56,650 nt of DNA from Phycisphaerae bacterium (lineage in GTDB: Bacteria; Planctomycetota; Phycisphaerae; Sedimentisphaerales; UBA12454), in assembly GCA_026386845.1 (NCBI GenBank), contig JAPLMW010000077.1, positions 1 to 56,650 on the forward strand. Reading direction: 5' to 3'. Below the pieces are notes generated by a model. It was not told the origin of the DNA. It was given only the letters and a program-made list of their open reading frames with translations, and searched no databases. Positions within the stretch are counted from its first letter, which is position 1. Each line of letters starts with the position of its first letter. Position numbers and translations under genes: made by a program. Shown here piece after piece: positions 1 through 10,064 of this stretch.

Positions 1-1
1 T

Positions 2-1519
2 ATGTCAGACACAAGCGAACTGAGTATCAGTTTAGCTTACGATGATGGCACCGGCGATACGGATTTAGGTCTGCCAACTATGGCTTTTTCAACAGAAGGA
101 GGCGGAGACCCGGACATTCTTTCTCTTGGTACTTTTAGCCAGACTCAGGCCGCTCAAAGCGCAAATATCAAAGTAGACGGCTATCCTTCAACGGCGACCC
201 CTGAAGAGCAAAGACTGACTCTTGGTTCTGTAGCTGCCGGGGGTCATTTCCATCTTACTTACAAGGGTCAAACCACAGGAGAAATTCTTTATGATGCTTC
301 CACCGACGAGATTCAAGATGCTCTCGAGTTATTGTCAAATGTTAACCTTAACGACATAACAGTAGGCGGTAACCCCCTGAATCAGGCAGGATATACCAGT
401 TTTACTTTTCTTAGCTCCGCTGGTGATACCGAAATGATTTCTATTGACGCAACTGCTCTTACTCCCTCCGGTGCAAAAACCGCTACGATTGCGGAATATG
501 CAAAAGGCAGCAACGGCTACATCGAGAGAGGCACCAACAGTATTACCGACGCCCTGAGCGGTATAACATTAAATCTTCATGATATTACAGAAACCGGCAA
601 GCCCATTAAAATAACTATTAGTAAAAACACGGCATCAGTTACACAAAAAATCCAGGCGATGGTTACTGCTTATAACGCTTTAATTACCGAGCTGAAGGCT
701 AAGACTGAGTATGACACTGAAACAAAAAAGATGGGTATATTGAGCAATGATATGGGGGCTTCCCTTATGAAGTCCCAGTCCCGTACTCCCTTTGTTGGGG
801 CAGCCGCCGGCTTCATCGATACGATAGACAGCTTTATTCAGGCTTCGGATATAGGGATTACCATTGATGGCGCCGGAATGATGAAATTCGATACAAGCAT
901 ATTCAACGATGCCGTAAATGAAGACTTTAACGGCGTTCTTGATTTGCTTGGCGCCACCAAAAGCAGCAACAGTGAAAACGGTGTTATCCAGTTTTATAAT
1001 GCCAGCGATAAATATACGACTGCCGCCACCTATAATGTTGCGGTAGATATAAACGGCAGCCATCAGATAACTGGTGTCAGAATCAAATTGTCCACCGAAC
1101 CTGAATCTGCATTCCGCGACAACAGCACCTGGCTCAATAACCTCGTAACCGGCATCAGTACATTCGATGATGAGGGAAATCCGGTTTATCCCGAGAACGG
1201 CCTCCAGTTTACCGTTGATTTAACCCAGGCTGCAGATACTTATACTGCAACTATATCTGTCAAACAAGGCATCGCTGGTGCGTTTGAAGATTTCCTTGAC
1301 AATGTACTTGAAACTGACGGTCGGTTTGATATCAGTCAAGCTATTCTTGATGACAAGACGACAGCAATAGAGAAGAAAATAGAAAACGAACAAACTCGAC
1401 TTGATAAAGTGAAACAAAGACTTGTTGACAAGTATGCCCGTCTTGAAAAAACCTTGACTTTGATTCAGCAGCAACTGGCTGCGGTTAATCAGATAACCTC
1501 TTCTACTTTCAGCAATTAG
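2..1519 (+). CDS. fliD: Flagellar hook-associated protein 2 / filament cap FliD, 5' end outside window
   Basis: ORF is open from the window edge and lacks the usual FliD N-terminus; the C-terminal coiled coil (EKKIENEQTRLDKVKQRLVDKYARLEKTLTLIQQQLAAVNQ) is typical of FliD. Confidence 0.88.
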   Translation: MSDTSELSISLAYDDGTGDTDLGLPTMAFSTEGGGDPDILSLGTFSQTQAAQSANIKVDGYPSTATPEEQRLTLGSVAAGGHFHLTYKGQTTGEILYDASTDEIQDALELLSNVNLNDITVGGNPLNQAGYTSFTFLSSAGDTEMISIDATALTPSGAKTATIAEYAKGSNGYIERGTNSITDALSGITLNLHDITETGKPIKITISKNTASVTQKIQAMVTAYNALITELKAKTEYDTETKKMGILSNDMGASLMKSQSRTPFVGAAAGFIDTIDSFIQASDIGITIDGAGMMKFDTSIFNDAVNEDFNGVLDLLGATKSSNSENGVIQFYNASDKYTTAATYNVAVDINGSHQITGVRIKLSTEPESAFRDNSTWLNNLVTGISTFDDEGNPVYPENGLQFTVDLTQAADTYTATISVKQGIAGAFEDFLDNVLETDGRFDISQAILDDKTTAIEKKIENEQTRLDKVKQRLVDKYARLEKTLTLIQQQLAAVNQITSSTFSN

Positions 1520-1537
1520 ATGTGTCAAATTCGTGTT

Positions 1538-2605
1538 TTAAGTTTTTCTGTGCCGCAGCCTATAAATCATAGCCAATATCTCCGCCACAGCCGCATATAG
1601 CGTTTGTGGTATGGCATCGCCCGGTTTCACTGTGGAATATATTGTTCTGGCCAATTCCGGCTTTCTTACAATAGGCACTCCATACGCCCGAGCTATCTCT
1701 CTGATTTTTTCTGCCAGGAGGTCTGCACCTTTAGCCACCATAATGGGAGCTTCCATTGTCTTGGCTTCGTAGCGAAGCGCGACAGCTACATGCGTTGGGT
1801 TCACAAGAACAACATTAGCCTTTGGAATCTCCTTCAGCATACGCTTCTTAGCCATTTCTATCTGAATCCGGCGGATACGTGATTTGACCTCAGGTGAGCC
1901 ATCAGTATCTTTTCGCTCCCATTTTACTTCCTGCTTTGTCATCTTCAGGTCCCGGATATATTTCCATTTCTGAAAGAAAACGTCAATTGCCGCTATAACC
2001 AGCAGCGCCAAACAAATGCGTATCATCATTCCTAATATTATTTTTGCGATGGCCACCATTATCTGTGCAGACCAAGCCCATCGAATAGCAGCAAGTGTAT
2101 CGATTCTGCTTTGAAGATAACGCCAGACGATAATTGAAATGAAAATAAACTTTGCTATAGAAACGCCCAGTTTTACTGCGGATTTGACATCGAACAATCT
2201 CCCGAACCCTTTTACCGGATTTATCGCATCGAATTTCAAGTTCAGGGTCTTTGGCGCAAAATTCAGGCCGCTGACGGCAACACATGACAATATAGACCCT
2301 ATAGAAAGCGCTGTCAGAATTGGGCACATAGCAAACATCAAACCGATGATTTTCGTATTGAGAAAAATCATGAATGCTTTGCTGTCGGCGAAAACACTGA
2401 TTTGGCCCGACATCCCCTGCTTCATTTGCATGATAAACCATTGCAGCAAAGTCGGTGCAAATAAGACTAAAACTATGACAAGCACCACAATTGAAATGAC
2501 TGCCGGCAGTTCCTCACTCTGGGCAACCTGTCCTTCCTTTCTTGCTTTCTGCAGCCGTCTTAGCGTCGGCTGTTCTGTTTTTTCAGCAGCTGATTTCTCT
2601 GCCAC
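1538..2605 (-). CDS. flhB: Flagellar export switch protein FlhB
   Basis: N-terminal EKTEQPTLRRLQKARKEGQVAQSEEL and NPTH autocleavage motif. Confidence 0.96.
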   Translation of the reverse strand: MAEKSAAEKTEQPTLRRLQKARKEGQVAQSEELPAVISIVVLVIVLVLFAPTLLQWFIMQMKQGMSGQISVFADSKAFMIFLNTKIIGLMFAMCPILTALSIGSILSCVAVSGLNFAPKTLNLKFDAINPVKGFGRLFDVKSAVKLGVSIAKFIFISIIVWRYLQSRIDTLAAIRWAWSAQIMVAIAKIILGMMIRICLALLVIAAIDVFFQKWKYIRDLKMTKQEVKWERKDTDGSPEVKSRIRRIQIEMAKKRMLKEIPKANVVLVNPTHVAVALRYEAKTMEAPIMVAKGADLLAEKIREIARAYGVPIVRKPELARTIYSTVKPGDAIPQTLYAAVAEILAMIYRLRHRKT

Positions 2606-2664
2606 AATTTACACCTGATTTTAGTTTGCGAATCGCAACAAAACAATCATTAATAAATAATCAA

Positions 2665-3420
2665 TTAAAGGGGCGCCAGTTTGCTCATCCAATCAGCGAA
2701 TTCAGCCACAAATCCATTAATAAATGGCAGCAAAAATGTCCCTGTCATTAGCAATCCCAGTCCCACAGTCAATGTCATACTGATGAATAAAATGTCCATA
2801 TCCGGCATTATGCGCGCGAATACAGCCAGCACAACCAACAACAACAAAAACGCAGCCAACATCGGCGCAGCCAATCTTAGGCATGCGATAAGCATTATCG
2901 AACCTGCTTTAACTGTTCCTTCGACCAAAACTGGTATTGTCGGGATACTGCCGGATGGAAATGCCTGGTAACTCCGCGCGATAATTGACAGGAGCAAATG
3001 GTGGCCATTTGCACTTAAAAACAGGAGTATAAATATCATTTCAAGAAGTATACTCAGCGGTTCAGCACTTTCACCGGTCAAAGGATCCAAAACCTCGGCC
3101 ATAGCCAAACCCATCTCTCGTTCAATAATTTGTCCGCTCAATTTGACCACGGAAAATATAAAAATGGCAACCAACCCAAGGGCTAAACCATAAATTGCTT
3201 CGTCACTTATCAGTAACATTGCTTCCAACGCAGAGATTTGTCCGGGATGAACGGCAGAAGGAATAATAGTTGAAAAAAAAACTGAAATTAACAGGACAAT
3301 CGCAACTCTGATTCTAACGGGAACAGCATCCCCGCTGAAAACAGGTGCTACGAGAAAAAAACTCGATATCCTTGTCAGCACCAACACAAATCCGAGCAGT
3401 TTTGTTATCATCAACTCCAT
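2665..3420 (-). CDS. fliR: Flagellar export protein FliR
   Basis: Multi-TM protein between fliQ and flhB with FliR-like RISSFFLVAPVFSGDAVPVRIRV. Confidence 0.93.
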   Translation of the reverse strand: MELMITKLLGFVLVLTRISSFFLVAPVFSGDAVPVRIRVAIVLLISVFFSTIIPSAVHPGQISALEAMLLISDEAIYGLALGLVAIFIFSVVKLSGQIIEREMGLAMAEVLDPLTGESAEPLSILLEMIFILLFLSANGHHLLLSIIARSYQAFPSGSIPTIPVLVEGTVKAGSIMLIACLRLAAPMLAAFLLLLVVLAVFARIMPDMDILFISMTLTVGLGLLMTGTFLLPFINGFVAEFADWMSKLAPL

Positions 3421-3423
3421 AAA

Positions 3424-3693
3424 TTACCGCCCGATACTTTGAATATAACCGAAAATCTCATTCGTAAATTTAAGCAGCATACCGAGCATCCAACTGCCGA
3501 AAAACAATGTGACAAATCCCACGGCCACAAGCTTGGGAGCTACCGTTAAAGACATATCGCGTATTGAGGTAACTGCCTGAAACAATGTTATAACGACACC
3601 TACAACGATACAGGTTAACAAAATAGGAGCGGATATAAGTAAAGATATCTCGAGTGTTTGCCGCCCCAGATAAATGACGAAATTATTATCCAT
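3424..3693 (-). CDS. fliQ: Flagellar export protein FliQ
   Basis: 89 aa, two TM segments, FQAVTSIRDMSLTVAPKL. Confidence 0.93.
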   Translation of the reverse strand: MDNNFVIYLGRQTLEISLLISAPILLTCIVVGVVITLFQAVTSIRDMSLTVAPKLVAVGFVTLFFGSWMLGMLLKFTNEIFGYIQSIGR

Positions 3694-3722
3694 CCGTTAA
3701 ATCCTCATAAAAACTTAATGCT

Positions 3723-4529
3723 CTATTGGAATCCCAGACCAAGGCTCTTGGCTAACAATCCCCATCCATCAACAAGGATAAATAATATCAGCTTGAAAGG
3801 CAGCGAAATCATTATAGGCGGCAGCATCATCATGCCGGCACTAAGCAGAACACTGGCAATAACAAGATCCACAACCAAAAAAGGAATAAACAGAAGACAG
3901 CCTATTTCGAAAGCTGTACGAAACTCGCTGATAATAAATGCCGGAATAACTATATGCAGACCAAGCTCTTTCGGGCTGGCCGGCGGCTCTATTTTGGCCA
4001 TCTGCACAAAAAGCGTTAAATCAGACTGGCGGCACTGCCGGAGCATAAATTCCTTAATAGAGTCACCCGCCCTGCTGCCTGCTGTTTCGAAATTAATTTC
4101 ATCCGCCAGGTAAGGCTGAATGCTGGTTTCGTTAATCCTGGAAAATGTAGGAGCCATCGTATACAGCGTTAGAAACAATGCCAATCCTATAATAGCAATG
4201 GTCGGCGGTATAGTTTGAGTACCCAACGCTTTACGAACAAAAGACAATACTATAACTATTCGCGTAAAAGATGTCATCATCACCAGAAGGCTTGGTAAAA
4301 TCGCCAGGCCGCTAAAAATGATTACAAGTTTGACAGGCGTCGACCAATCTTTACCATTAGTATCTTCATTGGTGGTTGTTTTATCTATTATTGTCATCAG
4401 GTCACTGATACTTGGAAGCGAGCTTGCCGTGGAGTTGCTGTCCTGACCAAATGACAAACCGCTTGCTGACAGAACAACAAAAGCTAAAAAAAACATTCTA
4501 ATAGATTTTACCGCCATTGAAGTCCTCAA
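3723..4529 (-). CDS. fliP: Flagellar export protein FliP
   Basis: MMTSFTRIVIVLSFVRKALGTQTIPP and VLLSAGMMMLPPIMISLPFKLILFILVDGW. Confidence 0.96.
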   Translation of the reverse strand: MRTSMAVKSIRMFFLAFVVLSASGLSFGQDSNSTASSLPSISDLMTIIDKTTTNEDTNGKDWSTPVKLVIIFSGLAILPSLLVMMTSFTRIVIVLSFVRKALGTQTIPPTIAIIGLALFLTLYTMAPTFSRINETSIQPYLADEINFETAGSRAGDSIKEFMLRQCRQSDLTLFVQMAKIEPPASPKELGLHIVIPAFIISEFRTAFEIGCLLFIPFLVVDLVIASVLLSAGMMMLPPIMISLPFKLILFILVDGWGLLAKSLGLGFQ

Positions 4530-5011
4530 TTATCACCTGTTTGGTTTACCGGCAAATCCACTTCAGATAACTGGTCAGTTACATCTGCCAACTTGGTGAT
4601 ATTTTCGTTTGTGCTGCCTATAAGAAGCGTTTGTTTGCCTATTTTAATCAAATGTATCGCTTTGCGCGGCCCGAGGTGAACTGTTTCAGAAACCTGAATC
4701 CTTTTGCCAGGCAGGTTTAACCTTGGCAGAAGTTTTTTTGACAGATAAATCACCGCTGCACCCAGAGAAATAACCAGCAAAACCATTAGTATCATTTTGG
4801 AGAACAATCCGCCCGCGTCAAGATTAGTATCCGAACCTACTGCAAAATTCGGCTTGCTTTCGCCCAGAGAAACAGATTTATCAAAAAGTGATTTTGTATT
4901 CTCGCCTGCGCCAGACCGGGCCGAGTATACGAACGCAACGCCGCTGCACAGCAAAATTGCCGCTAAAAACACCGCTATTTTTTTCTTGTATGATCCCATA
5001 CTATAAAACAA
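4526..5011 (-). CDS. fliO: Flagellar export protein FliO (start possibly at 4999)
   Basis: Single-TM protein preceding fliP, VSETVHLGPRKAIHLIKIGKQTLLIGST. Confidence 0.8.
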   Translation of the reverse strand: MFYSMGSYKKKIAVFLAAILLCSGVAFVYSARSGAGENTKSLFDKSVSLGESKPNFAVGSDTNLDAGGLFSKMILMVLLVISLGAAVIYLSKKLLPRLNLPGKRIQVSETVHLGPRKAIHLIKIGKQTLLIGSTNENITKLADVTDQLSEVDLPVNQTGDN

Positions 5012-5032
5012 TTAAGTATTATCCTTTAAAGT

Positions 5033-5049
5033 AGCAAACAGCGTGCCGA
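5033..5049 (-). promoter_or_regulatory. Sigma-54-type promoter for fliO operon
   Basis: Minus strand TCGGCACGCTGTTTGCT, correct GG-N10-GC spacing. Confidence 0.72.
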
Positions 5050-5189
5050 AAGATTAAAACAGGCACTAATGCGTCATAAACGGCTATTTTTGTGAAAAAT
5101 CGAAGAAAGAATCAGACAAAATGTCGAAAAACTTGACAAGGCTGCGAGTTCCTATTTACTGAGGTGTTGAGAAATGGAGACCTATAAAC

Positions 5190-5948
5190 TTAATTTACTC
5201 TCAGGACCGCAATTAGTATCTGTGACTGTTTGGAAACAGGACCGTCTTGAGCAGTCCAGTCGCCTCCCGGCCCGGCTCCCCACGAATAAATAGGCAATTG
5301 GGATTTCGAAGGCAGATTACTTTTCAGAAAATCTGCGACCGCTTGTGCACGCTTGGTGGAAACTATCCACTGCTGTTCTTCGCTTGTTTCCTGCGAAGCC
5401 AGCCCGACGACATACACCGCGGCTATACCAGCTGTTCCCGCCTCCCCCAAGTTTTCCCTGAATTTACTTAAAAGCTGCTGTGACGTTTCGCTCAGAACAG
5501 CCTGTCCTTGCTCGAATGTAATTGGCAGTACAGTAAACGCGGGGCTTGAGCCTTGTATTTGAGATTTTAAGGTTTTGGCACGGCTGCTAAGTTTCTTAAA
5601 GGTTCGCCGGATATTTCCTTCGCGTGCGTCAATTGTTCTGCCACGGTCTGAACTATCTCCGCCGCTGATATTGTAATAGGCTTTTTCATTGTCAAAAGTC
5701 GTCATATCCTGTCCTGACCCGAAGTATTCTCGTATGCCAAACTTAGCTATTGATGTTCTGAAACCACCGAGTGTCGCTTCGAAAATTCCTGCACCTTCCT
5801 CGCATAACTTGCCGCTGCGCGCTGTCGTGGACATCGTCAACAACACAACAAAAAATGCCATCAGCAGCGATATCATATCTGCAAATGAAATTATCCAAAT
5901 CGGTGCTTTTTCGCCTTTTTCTTCAGGCGGAGGACCATGTTTCTTCAT
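5190..5948 (-). CDS. MotB-like stator protein, second paralogue, OmpA-type C-terminus
   Basis: PIWIISFADMISLLMAFFVVLLT MotB-type TM with Asp; C-terminal peptidoglycan-binding-like region. Confidence 0.85.
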   Translation of the reverse strand: MKKHGPPPEEKGEKAPIWIISFADMISLLMAFFVVLLTMSTTARSGKLCEEGAGIFEATLGGFRTSIAKFGIREYFGSGQDMTTFDNEKAYYNISGGDSSDRGRTIDAREGNIRRTFKKLSSRAKTLKSQIQGSSPAFTVLPITFEQGQAVLSETSQQLLSKFRENLGEAGTAGIAAVYVVGLASQETSEEQQWIVSTKRAQAVADFLKSNLPSKSQLPIYSWGAGPGGDWTAQDGPVSKQSQILIAVLRVN

Positions 5949-6601
5949 TTGGACACACCTTTATCCAGTAAAACTATCTCCAGCATCCGCTCTTTTTCAA
6001 AATTTTCCGCTGGAGACATACCTTGAGCGCTGATATTGCAGTAATCCGCTGAAATGCCTTTCTCGACCAAATATTTCAGCACAACAACAGCCCTGGAGAT
6101 TCCAAAGTCAATGTTATTATCAGGACCGCTTTCGCTGATTATAATTCGGCTCGGTACTTTACTGACAAACGAGGCCAGATTATTAAAAAAATTGCGGCCT
6201 TCCCGAGATAGTACCGTCCCGTTTGCCCAGAAAGCGATTCTGGATTCAAGCAAAAATACCTTATTGGTTCTGAAATTCTTCGGCTCTGTTTCTGTCAAAC
6301 CCCTACCGTCAGAGCTTTCTTGAAGTGTCGGTTTCTCGCTGCCCTGCTTGGTCTTTGCCGAAGCCATTGTCTTCGGTCCTATTGCTGTTTTTGGGGGGCT
6401 CTTGAACCAGCCGTAGTTTGCTAACAAAGCAATTTTCCCTATTCCAGTTAATCTTTCCGATTCAGCCGGCCCGAACGAAGCAAATGTTGTAAGCATCACA
6501 AAAAATGCCATCAGAAGCGATGCCATATCCGCGAATGAAATCATCCACAGCGGTGCACTTTCGCAACTTTCCTCTTCTTGTTGTTTTGCTTTTTCTGCCA
6601 T
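5945..6601 (-). CDS. motB: Flagellar motor stator MotB
   Basis: APLWMISFADMASLLMAFFVMLTTFA; 4-nt overlap with the downstream MotB-like gene. Confidence 0.87.
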   Translation of the reverse strand: MAEKAKQQEEESCESAPLWMISFADMASLLMAFFVMLTTFASFGPAESERLTGIGKIALLANYGWFKSPPKTAIGPKTMASAKTKQGSEKPTLQESSDGRGLTETEPKNFRTNKVFLLESRIAFWANGTVLSREGRNFFNNLASFVSKVPSRIIISESGPDNNIDFGISRAVVVLKYLVEKGISADYCNISAQGMSPAENFEKERMLEIVLLDKGVSK

Positions 6602-7372
6602 TTATACTTTTGCCTTCACATCCTCACGATGTTTTGAGGAGACAAATACATGCATTTTTTCACGTACTGCGGTTGGATTCTCGCCTTTGGCAATCGCACA
6701 TATCCCCTCAACAATCATTTCTTTGACGATAGCCTCTGCCTTGGAATACTGTCCCAACTTCCCTCCCAGCGGCAAAAGTACCAGGTTTGCGAAAAGTGCT
6801 CCGTAAAATGTGCAGACCAGCGCTACTGACATTCCTCGCCCGACTTCAGCAGGACTTTCCATTTTGCTCAACATCGATATAAGTCCAATCAGTGTCCCTA
6901 CCATAGCAAACGAAGGGCACGATGATCCCATAAACTCAAGGATTTTTTTGCCCATCGCGTGACGTTCCTGAAGGTACTGGATTTCAAGGGACATAATCTC
7001 CCGGATTGTCTCCACCTCCTGGCCGTCCACGAGCATCTGTAATCCTCTGGCAAAAAATGGGTCGTTTAACTTGTGGATTTCCTGCTCCAGCGCCAATGCC
7101 CCATCACGTCTGCTAATGGCCGAAAAATTAACCATTTTTTGAATCAGAACCGATTGTGAAGGTAACTTTACAACAAATGTCTTTCTGATTACTGAGAAGA
7201 TTCCCAAAAACTGCGGCAGCGAAAAATGTATCATCGTCGCACATGTCATCCCGCCTCCCACTATTGCCAGAGCAGGTACATTGAAAAAAATCGCTAAATT
7301 TCCCTCGTAGAGAATTGTCCCTATAATAACCACAAAACCCAAGATTATGCCGCATACTGTTGCTATATCCAT
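6602..7372 (-). CDS. motA: Flagellar motor stator MotA (short, PomA-like)
   Basis: MDIATVCGIILGFVVIIGTI...ALAIVGGGMTC...GTLIGLISMLSKM...FYGALFANLVLLPL. Confidence 0.93.
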   Translation of the reverse strand: MDIATVCGIILGFVVIIGTILYEGNLAIFFNVPALAIVGGGMTCATMIHFSLPQFLGIFSVIRKTFVVKLPSQSVLIQKMVNFSAISRRDGALALEQEIHKLNDPFFARGLQMLVDGQEVETIREIMSLEIQYLQERHAMGKKILEFMGSSCPSFAMVGTLIGLISMLSKMESPAEVGRGMSVALVCTFYGALFANLVLLPLGGKLGQYSKAEAIVKEMIVEGICAIAKGENPTAVREKMHVFVSSKHREDVKAKV

Positions 7373-7375
7373 AAG

Positions 7376-8071
7376 TTATTCCTTTTCGGTTACCTGCTTT
7401 AACTTCTGACAAAAATATGCCGAAGTTGCAGGCTCTGTCTCAGCTATAGAAGCTAATACCTTGGCTTTGGTTCTCTCGGACATATAGTAGAGGATTTTCA
7501 CCGCGTCATCGGCATTGTTGTTTTTAGCCTGGTTCATATTCGACAATATTTTACCTGCCTGGGATGAATCCATCTTGTCATAAGTGGCTGCTATCGACAC
7601 CAGATTACTCTTTTCGATATCGGCGATTTTAATTTTGCTCTTCAGCAGCTTATCCTGCTCGTCCTTAATGCTCGCAACGGTCGAGGCAAGTTCGATTCGC
7701 AGATTATCGAGTTCATTGACATCTTTTTTTAACATTTCCTGTACTGTCTGCAGTTTTTGCTCTCGTATTCCCAGCTCCTGCAACTTGCTCTCATACTCTT
7801 TTATCTTTTCCCGGACTTCATAAATAAGTTCTTTGAGTTGTTTTTCCGTCATAGCTGTTTTCATTTTGTCATCGACTGCAGCAACGCTGCCGGCTGTCGG
7901 TATCTGCGGTTGTGTCGAATTCAGATCAGCTTCCTGGCGAGCCGGTGTTGTTTGCTCCGCTACAGGGCTTTGGGCCTGTGGAGTTTTTTTAGTAAGCCAT
8001 CCAATGGCGAACATTCCTGCAAAGCTTATTAATCCGGCCGCTACTGTTATTATTATTAACTTTTTATTCAC
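7376..8071 (-). CDS. MotE-like / MgtE-N-like coiled-coil protein
   Basis: N-terminal TM, coiled coil, then YDKMDSSQAGKILSNMNQ...DDAVKILYYMSERTKAKVLASI (MgtE_N-like repeats), between fliJ and motA. Confidence 0.75.
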   Translation of the reverse strand: MNKKLIIITVAAGLISFAGMFAIGWLTKKTPQAQSPVAEQTTPARQEADLNSTQPQIPTAGSVAAVDDKMKTAMTEKQLKELIYEVREKIKEYESKLQELGIREQKLQTVQEMLKKDVNELDNLRIELASTVASIKDEQDKLLKSKIKIADIEKSNLVSIAATYDKMDSSQAGKILSNMNQAKNNNADDAVKILYYMSERTKAKVLASIAETEPATSAYFCQKLKQVTEKE

Positions 8072-8112
8072 AAGTCTATCTCCTTATCTGGCGATTGACC
8101 ATTTACAAAATT

Positions 8113-8586
8113 TTAGCCGATGAAACTATCAGCTTTATTTCTCTGTATTATCTTTCGAGCAAAACCAATGGTAGTCATCTCATCCGCTTCCTTTTGCTCA
8201 AGCTTTTCCTGTTCCTTCATATATTGCGTTTTTGCTTCAACTCGCAGCTTTTCCAGACTTTTTCTAAATTTTTTGACCTTTAAAACTTCATTGATTTTTT
8301 CTTTTTGCCGTTTTTCAATTTCTTTTACTTTACTTTCAAGCTTTTTTATTAGTTCATCGTTTATTGCCGAACATTTCAGAAAAAGCTCCTGTTTGTCCAG
8401 GCGATTTCTGGGATGTTCTTCTGCTAAACTGTTAATTATGTCTTCTAATATCCTTTTTTGCGTTAACAGTTCGTTTTGCGCCTGGGCTAATTTTTGAGTT
8501 ATCTCAAACAATTCCGCCCTTTTTATTTGTTCTTCCTTTATTTTTATGTCAAGAACCCGCTGCAGACGCCATGTAAATCGTTTCAT
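8113..8586 (-). CDS. fliJ: Flagellar export chaperone FliJ
   Basis: Coiled-coil protein starting MKRFTWRLQRVLDIK, immediately after fliI. Confidence 0.85.
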   Translation of the reverse strand: MKRFTWRLQRVLDIKIKEEQIKRAELFEITQKLAQAQNELLTQKRILEDIINSLAEEHPRNRLDKQELFLKCSAINDELIKKLESKVKEIEKRQKEKINEVLKVKKFRKSLEKLRVEAKTQYMKEQEKLEQKEADEMTTIGFARKIIQRNKADSFIG

Positions 8587-8645
8587 TTATCCTGTACCAA
8601 TTACAACTATCCACCACACCAATCGGATTGATGTGGGATTAATTT

Positions 8646-10061
8646 TCATTTTTTTCCAACATTAACATTTAACAATTCGTCCCATACCTCGGTAATAGCA
8701 ATTAACTGCTTGACAGTTCCTTCAAAACTGGTTCTGTCTCGCACGGGCTGAATAAGAAAGTTGTTTAATCTATCAATTAATGCAATCGCTCCGTCTATAC
8801 GGCGGTTACTGCCTGCCGAAAATGCACCAATGTTTATAAGGTCTTCAGCGTCAATGTAGGTGGCATATATCTCTTTGAGTTTTTGAGCAGCCAGCTTATG
8901 TTCTTTGCTCACCACCGCAGGCATTAGTCTGCTTACACTTGCCAAAATGTCCACAGCAGGGAAATGCCCCCTGTCGGCCAGTTTTCTTGACAAAACTATA
9001 TGTCCATCCAGTAAACTTCTGGCGCTATCTGCTACGGGGTCGGTCAAATCATCGTTTTCAACAAGAACCGTCAGAATTCCTGTTATGCTGCCGTGTTCGG
9101 AGCATCCCAAACGCTCGACAAGTCTCGGCATCAGTGCAAAAACGCTTGGACAGTAACCCTTTGCAGCCGGCGGCTCACCGGCTGCAAGCCCGATTTCCCG
9201 CTGGGCCTGGGCAAACCGCGTGAATGAATCCATCATAAACAAAACATTTTTGCCTTTGTCTCTGAAATATTCGGCAACTGTTACAGCTACAAACGCCGCC
9301 TTCACTCTCTGAATCGGCGGAGAATCCGACGCAGCAATCACAACCACACTGCGAGCCAGCCCTTCAGGACCAAGGTCTCCCTCGAGAAATTCCCGAACCT
9401 CCCGACCACGCTCGCCTATTAATGCAACAATATTTACATCCGCATCACTCGAATTGGCAATATCACCGAGCAGCACGCTTTTGCCTACCCCGCTGCCTGA
9501 GAAAATACCTATGCGCTGTCCTCTGCCGCAGGTTAACATACCATCAATTGACCTGATACCTAAAGCCAGAGGCTGAGTAATTTTTTTCCTGGTTAATGCC
9601 GGCGGACTGCCTGAATCCAATGCCTTCTTCTCATCTCCTGCCAATGGCCCTTTACCATCGATAGGTTCTCCTAATCCGTTTATTACTCTGCCCAATACAT
9701 TCTCACTCAGAGTAATATAGCGTGGGGTGGTTCGAGTCGTTACGGTATCGCCGGGCGATATACCTTCTATATGCTCTAATGGAAGCAGAATAAGCCGATC
9801 CCCCTGGAAACCTACCACCTCTGCCAATATACGCCGACCATCACGAATATTGATTCCGCAAAGTTCACCTATGCCCACTTTAGGACCACTGGATTCAACT
9901 GTCAAACCCGAAACCCGGATCACGGAACCCTGGCAATTTAACAAATTCACCGCACGCAAAATCGAGTGAAATTTATCAAAATCAATTAATTTGCTTTCCG
10001 GGCCCGCAACTACACCCTGCTGTATTTGAAGTTTTTTCTCTTTGACTTTGTTCGCAGTCAT
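8646..10061 (-). CDS. fliI: Flagellum-specific ATPase FliI
   Basis: Walker A GIFSGSGVGKSVLL and FliI-specific motifs. Confidence 0.97.
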   Translation of the reverse strand: MTANKVKEKKLQIQQGVVAGPESKLIDFDKFHSILRAVNLLNCQGSVIRVSGLTVESSGPKVGIGELCGINIRDGRRILAEVVGFQGDRLILLPLEHIEGISPGDTVTTRTTPRYITLSENVLGRVINGLGEPIDGKGPLAGDEKKALDSGSPPALTRKKITQPLALGIRSIDGMLTCGRGQRIGIFSGSGVGKSVLLGDIANSSDADVNIVALIGERGREVREFLEGDLGPEGLARSVVVIAASDSPPIQRVKAAFVAVTVAEYFRDKGKNVLFMMDSFTRFAQAQREIGLAAGEPPAAKGYCPSVFALMPRLVERLGCSEHGSITGILTVLVENDDLTDPVADSARSLLDGHIVLSRKLADRGHFPAVDILASVSRLMPAVVSKEHKLAAQKLKEIYATYIDAEDLINIGAFSAGSNRRIDGAIALIDRLNNFLIQPVRDRTSFEGTVKQLIAITEVWDELLNVNVGKK

Positions 10062-10064
10062 AAG

